This document shows, in pieces, positions 5,825 to 7,205 of a stretch of 7,205 nucleotides of DNA. Both the position numbers and the translations under genes were made by a program. Below the pieces are notes generated by a model. The model saw nothing but the letters and a program-made list of their open reading frames with translations, ran no database searches and was not told the origin of the DNA. How positions within the stretch are numbered: position 1 is the stretch's first letter; the number at the start of each line of letters is the position of its first letter. Source of the stretch: Bryobacterales bacterium (GTDB lineage: Bacteria > Cyanobacteriota > Vampirovibrionia > Obscuribacterales > Obscuribacteraceae); assembly GCA_903970295.1 (NCBI GenBank), contig CAJCHQ010000221.1, positions 1 to 7,205 on the forward strand, given 5' to 3'.

Positions 5825-7205
5825 ATGCAAATTCTTCCCCAAAAACTCCTTCCTGCGACAGTGCTGTTGCATACTGTCGCTGTTTTAGCCTTGCAGGCTC
5901 AGTCTTGTTGCCGAGCATCCGAGTCACAGGCGCAGCGGCCTGTTACGGGCGCTGTGCTGCGCCCTGCTAAGCCGGCTCATGAATCGTTCAAGCCGACACT
6001 GAAATTTTTGAGCAACCAGACGTATACCATACGCGTCAACCACGCTTACTTCGCCTGTCGATTGAACAACAACGAATACTTCGCACCGTATGCAACCAGT
6101 GTCCAACTGTTGCATGCCGCTATCGGCGATCTGAATGGCGATGGGCTTGCAGATGCCGCCGCGGTGATTTCTATGAATAGCGGCGGATCGGGAACCTATA
6201 CTGGAATATATGTGCTGATCAATAACGGCAAAGAACTTGTGCAGTTGGATGAAAACGAAGAGTTCTACAATACGCCCTTCGACCAGTTCAGAATTCAAAA
6301 TCAACGCATTCGTGGCGTGATCAGACCAAGCCGATCATCAACATCGGATCAGGCTCAAAGCGCGAGCATTCCGTTTAATCGTAAGGTCACAAGCCAGCCA
6401 TTCCTCGCAGCCGAAACTTTCAAAAAGCACGAAGGAAAGTTTGTCTCCTGTTCTCCGACAGCCGAGTATTTGCAACAGTTTTCTGCCGCCATGAAGAAAA
6501 GATGGTTGCGAGCTATGCGATTCCAGATCGATTATTACAAAAAGAACAAAGTGGTAGACAATCTCGGAGACAAAAAAGCACTTCAGTCGTTTCCCTCGCA
6601 TTCCCCGGTCCCGGTGGTTCTCACTTGCGGAATCGAACCGCGCACTGATCGCGTGTCCAATTTACTGATCAAACATCCAACGCACTATCCGCAATACGAC
6701 TCAGCAGCGAGCGAGATTCTGAACGAGTTCGTCGCAGAAGATGCTCTCAGTGACGCGCAGCAGCGCTGGCCATTTCTAAAAACATGCATCCAAGCGGAAT
6801 GCGAGATTGCAGACGATAATGTATCAGTTCGGGAAATCATGCCAGCAAAGTTGAAGGATTCGGCCACTTTAAACATTCATGCCACTTCGACGATGAAAGG
6901 GCTCCTCGAGCAGGTGAATAACAGAATCTTCAGGCTTCCCGAAAATGACGGATGCAAAATGACAAGCGGCCATTATAAATCGCGTACGGTTAGCGGGCCG
7001 AACGTGCCGATAATGTTGAACTCTCCAGATATGGACGCCGAAATCAAGTCAACTTGTTTCGGTGACCTCGATGGAGATGGCGCCATCGACGCAGCCGTAC
7101 ACGTTGTCGTGACGGACAGGAGCGGCGGTAATCCGAAAGGTGACAAAAGAAATTACATAATGCCGTTGTTCAACCGCAAAGGCAAACTTGAACAGGAAAA
7201 GCAGG
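5825..7205 (+). CDS. Exported protein with two FG-GAP/VCBS-like units (runs off the right edge)
   Basis: The frame is open from ATG 5825 to the window end, 460 codons with no stop. GAGGA (5814-5818) lies six bases before the ATG, and an in-frame TAA at 5747-5749 bounds it upstream. Residues 1-31 are a Sec signal peptide: Lys7, hydrophobic 8-24, likely cut after Ala31. Two similar units follow. The first (about 65-142) has a NNNEYFAP lead-in, the calcium-type loop GDLNGDGLADAAAV (101-114), then SGGSG and a strand ending NNGKELVQ. The second (about 355-460) has VNNRIFRLP, GDLDGDGAIDAAV (413-425), SGG and NRKGKLEQ. DxNxDGxxD loops of this sort bind calcium in FG-GAP/VCBS and dockerin-like folds. 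Between them, residues 213-305 resemble a divergent TonB/TolA C-terminal domain (KKRWLRAM, then VVLTCGIEP, RVSNLLIKHP, DSAASEIL). The product is probably periplasmic or on the surface; its role is unknown. The minus strand opposite has only shadow frames. Confidence 0.88.
   Translation, partial: MQILPQKLLPATVLLHTVAVLALQAQSCCRASESQAQRPVTGAVLRPAKPAHESFKPTLKFLSNQTYTIRVNHAYFACRLNNNEYFAPYATSVQLLHAAIGDLNGDGLADAAAVISMNSGGSGTYTGIYVLINNGKELVQLDENEEFYNTPFDQFRIQNQRIRGVIRPSRSSTSDQAQSASIPFNRKVTSQPFLAAETFKKHEGKFVSCSPTAEYLQQFSAAMKKRWLRAMRFQIDYYKKNKVVDNLGDKKALQSFPSHSPVPVVLTCGIEPRTDRVSNLLIKHPTHYPQYDSAASEILNEFVAEDALSDAQQRWPFLKTCIQAECEIADDNVSVREIMPAKLKDSATLNIHATSTMKGLLEQVNNRIFRLPENDGCKMTSGHYKSRTVSGPNVPIMLNSPDMDAEIKSTCFGDLDGDGAIDAAVHVVVTDRSGGNPKGDKRNYIMPLFNRKGKLEQEKQ

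Noticed and set aside
5522..5872. N-terminal extension of the repeat protein to an ATG at 5872
   Set aside because: Ser/Arg/Cys-rich composition unlike the rest, overlap with the signal peptide region of the opposite gene, and a good Shine-Dalgarno at the inner ATG 5521.
5924..6876. Three minus-strand frames opposite the exported protein
   Set aside because: The plus strand here is one unbroken frame with a signal peptide and recognisable calcium loops; the minus frames are shadows.

Overview
The window reads as a bacterial chromosome segment. Genes are closely spaced with Shine-Dalgarno sites, base composition is balanced, and there are two Sec-type signal peptides followed by periplasmic-style domains (TPR; FG-GAP-like loops with a possible TonB/TolA C-terminal-like module). 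That suggests a diderm (Gram-negative-type) heterotroph with an oxidative pentose phosphate pathway. The style recalls non-photosynthetic relatives of cyanobacteria (Melainabacteria/Vampirovibrionia, e.g. Obscuribacterales). This is an impression only: no rRNA, tRNA or other marker is present to prove it. I see no mobile element, CRISPR array, tRNA or rRNA.

Left part (1-1908, minus strand): a two-gene operon transcribed right to left. zwf (glucose-6-phosphate dehydrogenase, GTG start) is followed after 11 bases by the N-terminal 168 codons of a transketolase that runs off the window. The transketolase Shine-Dalgarno overlaps the zwf stop codon. The pair links the oxidative and non-oxidative branches of the pentose phosphate pathway.

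Centre (2131-4325, plus strand): an extended short-chain dehydrogenase/reductase (sugar-nucleotide epimerase type) is divergent from zwf across a 222-base gap. A 380-base interval follows. Most of it is an open, protein-like minus-strand frame without a convincing start, probably the remnant of a broken gene. Next comes a small exported TPR protein.

Right part (4364-7205): an alanine/proline-rich protein of unknown function on the minus strand carries three tandem copies of a 27-28 residue peptide. It is convergent with the TPR gene and divergent from a large exported plus-strand protein. That protein starts at 5825 and stays open to the window end (460 codons seen). It holds two similar FG-GAP/VCBS-like units around a middle segment that resembles a TonB/TolA C-terminal domain. 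The 303-base divergent region between these two genes has several inverted and direct repeats and a weak promoter candidate.

The metabolic genes are ordinary. The parts worth a second look are the duplicated exported protein, the start-less coding-like frame, the repeat protein, and the structured divergent region. I see no convincing evidence of a complete new multi-gene system.
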